From Ilyomonas sp963790435 (GTDB lineage: Bacteria > Bacteroidota > Bacteroidia > Chitinophagales > Chitinophagaceae): a stretch of DNA of 64,000 bases. Made by a program: the position numbers and the translations under genes. Where the stretch lies: contig CAWBOI010000001.1 of assembly GCA_963790435.1 (NCBI GenBank), forward strand, positions 992,001 through 1,056,000, given 5' to 3'. Position 1 is the first letter of the stretch. Each line of letters opens with the position of its first letter. Of this stretch, positions 63,734 through 64,000 are shown piece after piece. Below the pieces are notes generated by a model. The model was given only the letters and a program-made list of their open reading frames with translations. It had not been told where the DNA came from and made no database searches.

Positions 63734-64000
63734 TAATAGCAACAAACGCAACGAAGAGATTTGGAAAACTTACCGTTTTGGATTCCATCAATTTAACGTG
63801 CCACAAAGGTGAATGCATTGCGTTGATTGGCCCGAATGGCTCGGGTAAAACTACGTTTATCAAATGCTTGCTGGGCATGGTAAAGCCCGATAGCGGAAGT
63901 ATTGTTTTCAATCAACAAAACATCCAACACGATTGGAAATATAGAAGTCAAATTGGCTACATGGCGCAGATTGGGCGTTTCCCTGAAAATATGACGACTG
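63730..64000 (+). CDS. nosF: ABC transporter ATPase NosF, N-terminal part (cut by window edge)
   Basis: The first 90 residues of an ABC ATPase, starting at ATG 63730 (MIIATNATKRFGKLTVLDS). The Walker A motif GPNGSGKTT is intact, followed by FIKCLLGMVKPDSGSIVF and the Q-loop region YRSQIGYMAQIGRFPENMTT. Position right after nosD with a 4-bp overlap identifies it as NosF, which with NosY and NosD supplies sulfur to the Cu-Z centre of N2O reductase. The rest lies beyond the window. Confidence 0.85.
   Translation, partial: MIIATNATKRFGKLTVLDSINLTCHKGECIALIGPNGSGKTTFIKCLLGMVKPDSGSIVFNQQNIQHDWKYRSQIGYMAQIGRFPENMTT

Noticed and set aside
1..64000. tRNA, rRNA, riboswitch, prophage or transposase genes
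   Set aside because: None recognisable on either strand by eye; a covariance-model scan would be needed to exclude small RNAs.

Overview
The window looks like chromosomal DNA of a Bacteroidota species, most likely Chitinophagaceae or a close relative. This is inferred from gene content; there is no rRNA in the window. The clues are a division/cell-wall (dcw) cluster in the Bacteroidota order, with mraY and murE but no murF or ddl; a PASTA-type FtsI; a FtsZ with a very long linker; a PorX-type response regulator; tandem ~790-residue FtsX/MacB permeases; GIN-domain, LVIVD and DUF5916 proteins; and few Shine-Dalgarno sequences.

Layout. 1-10130 (minus): five tandem paralogous ABC permeases, the leftmost cut by the window edge, behind a candidate sigma-54 promoter with an upstream palindrome. 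10500-15645: a PfkB sugar kinase, an HtrA protease and a DUF5916 outer-membrane protein. 15782-32844 (minus): the dcw cluster, transcribed mraZ-rsmH-ftsL-ftsI-murE-mraY-murD-ftsW-murG-murC-ftsQ-ftsA-ftsZ, with a candidate MraZ operator in front and an intrinsic terminator behind. 33041-42241: queA, a small broken ORF, an M16 peptidase, an Nfu protein, a SurA-like isomerase, a TlpA-like thioredoxin and porX. 42303-49315 (minus): an AT-rich glycosyltransferase, a SprT-like protein, a detached AtpZ/M23-remnant group, then an ECF sigma factor followed by an anti-sigma-like membrane protein, an LVIVD lipoprotein and a small barrel protein. 49707-62812: peptidase, PaiB-like, GIN, LEA and NTF2-like genes, arginine decarboxylase, psd-cdsA, a GH13 enzyme, hisA and a GH127 enzyme. 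62813-64000: what looks like a deletion-scarred nitrous-oxide (nos) operon: a cytochrome c tail, an orphan signal peptide joined to the nosD 3' end, then nosF running off the edge.

Two patterns cut across the window. First, seven single-base frameshifts interrupt six otherwise well-conserved genes, including the essential ftsI, ftsQ and murD. This suggests uncorrected (probably long-read) sequence errors rather than true pseudogenes, so reading frames here should be treated with care. Second, the intergenic spaces are full of dispersed repeat families: a two-hairpin BIME-like element, an element with AGAACACGGA inverted ends, and several short repeats. Several of these abut stop codons or supply codons to division genes. 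No CRISPR array, tRNA, rRNA, transposase or prophage gene was seen.
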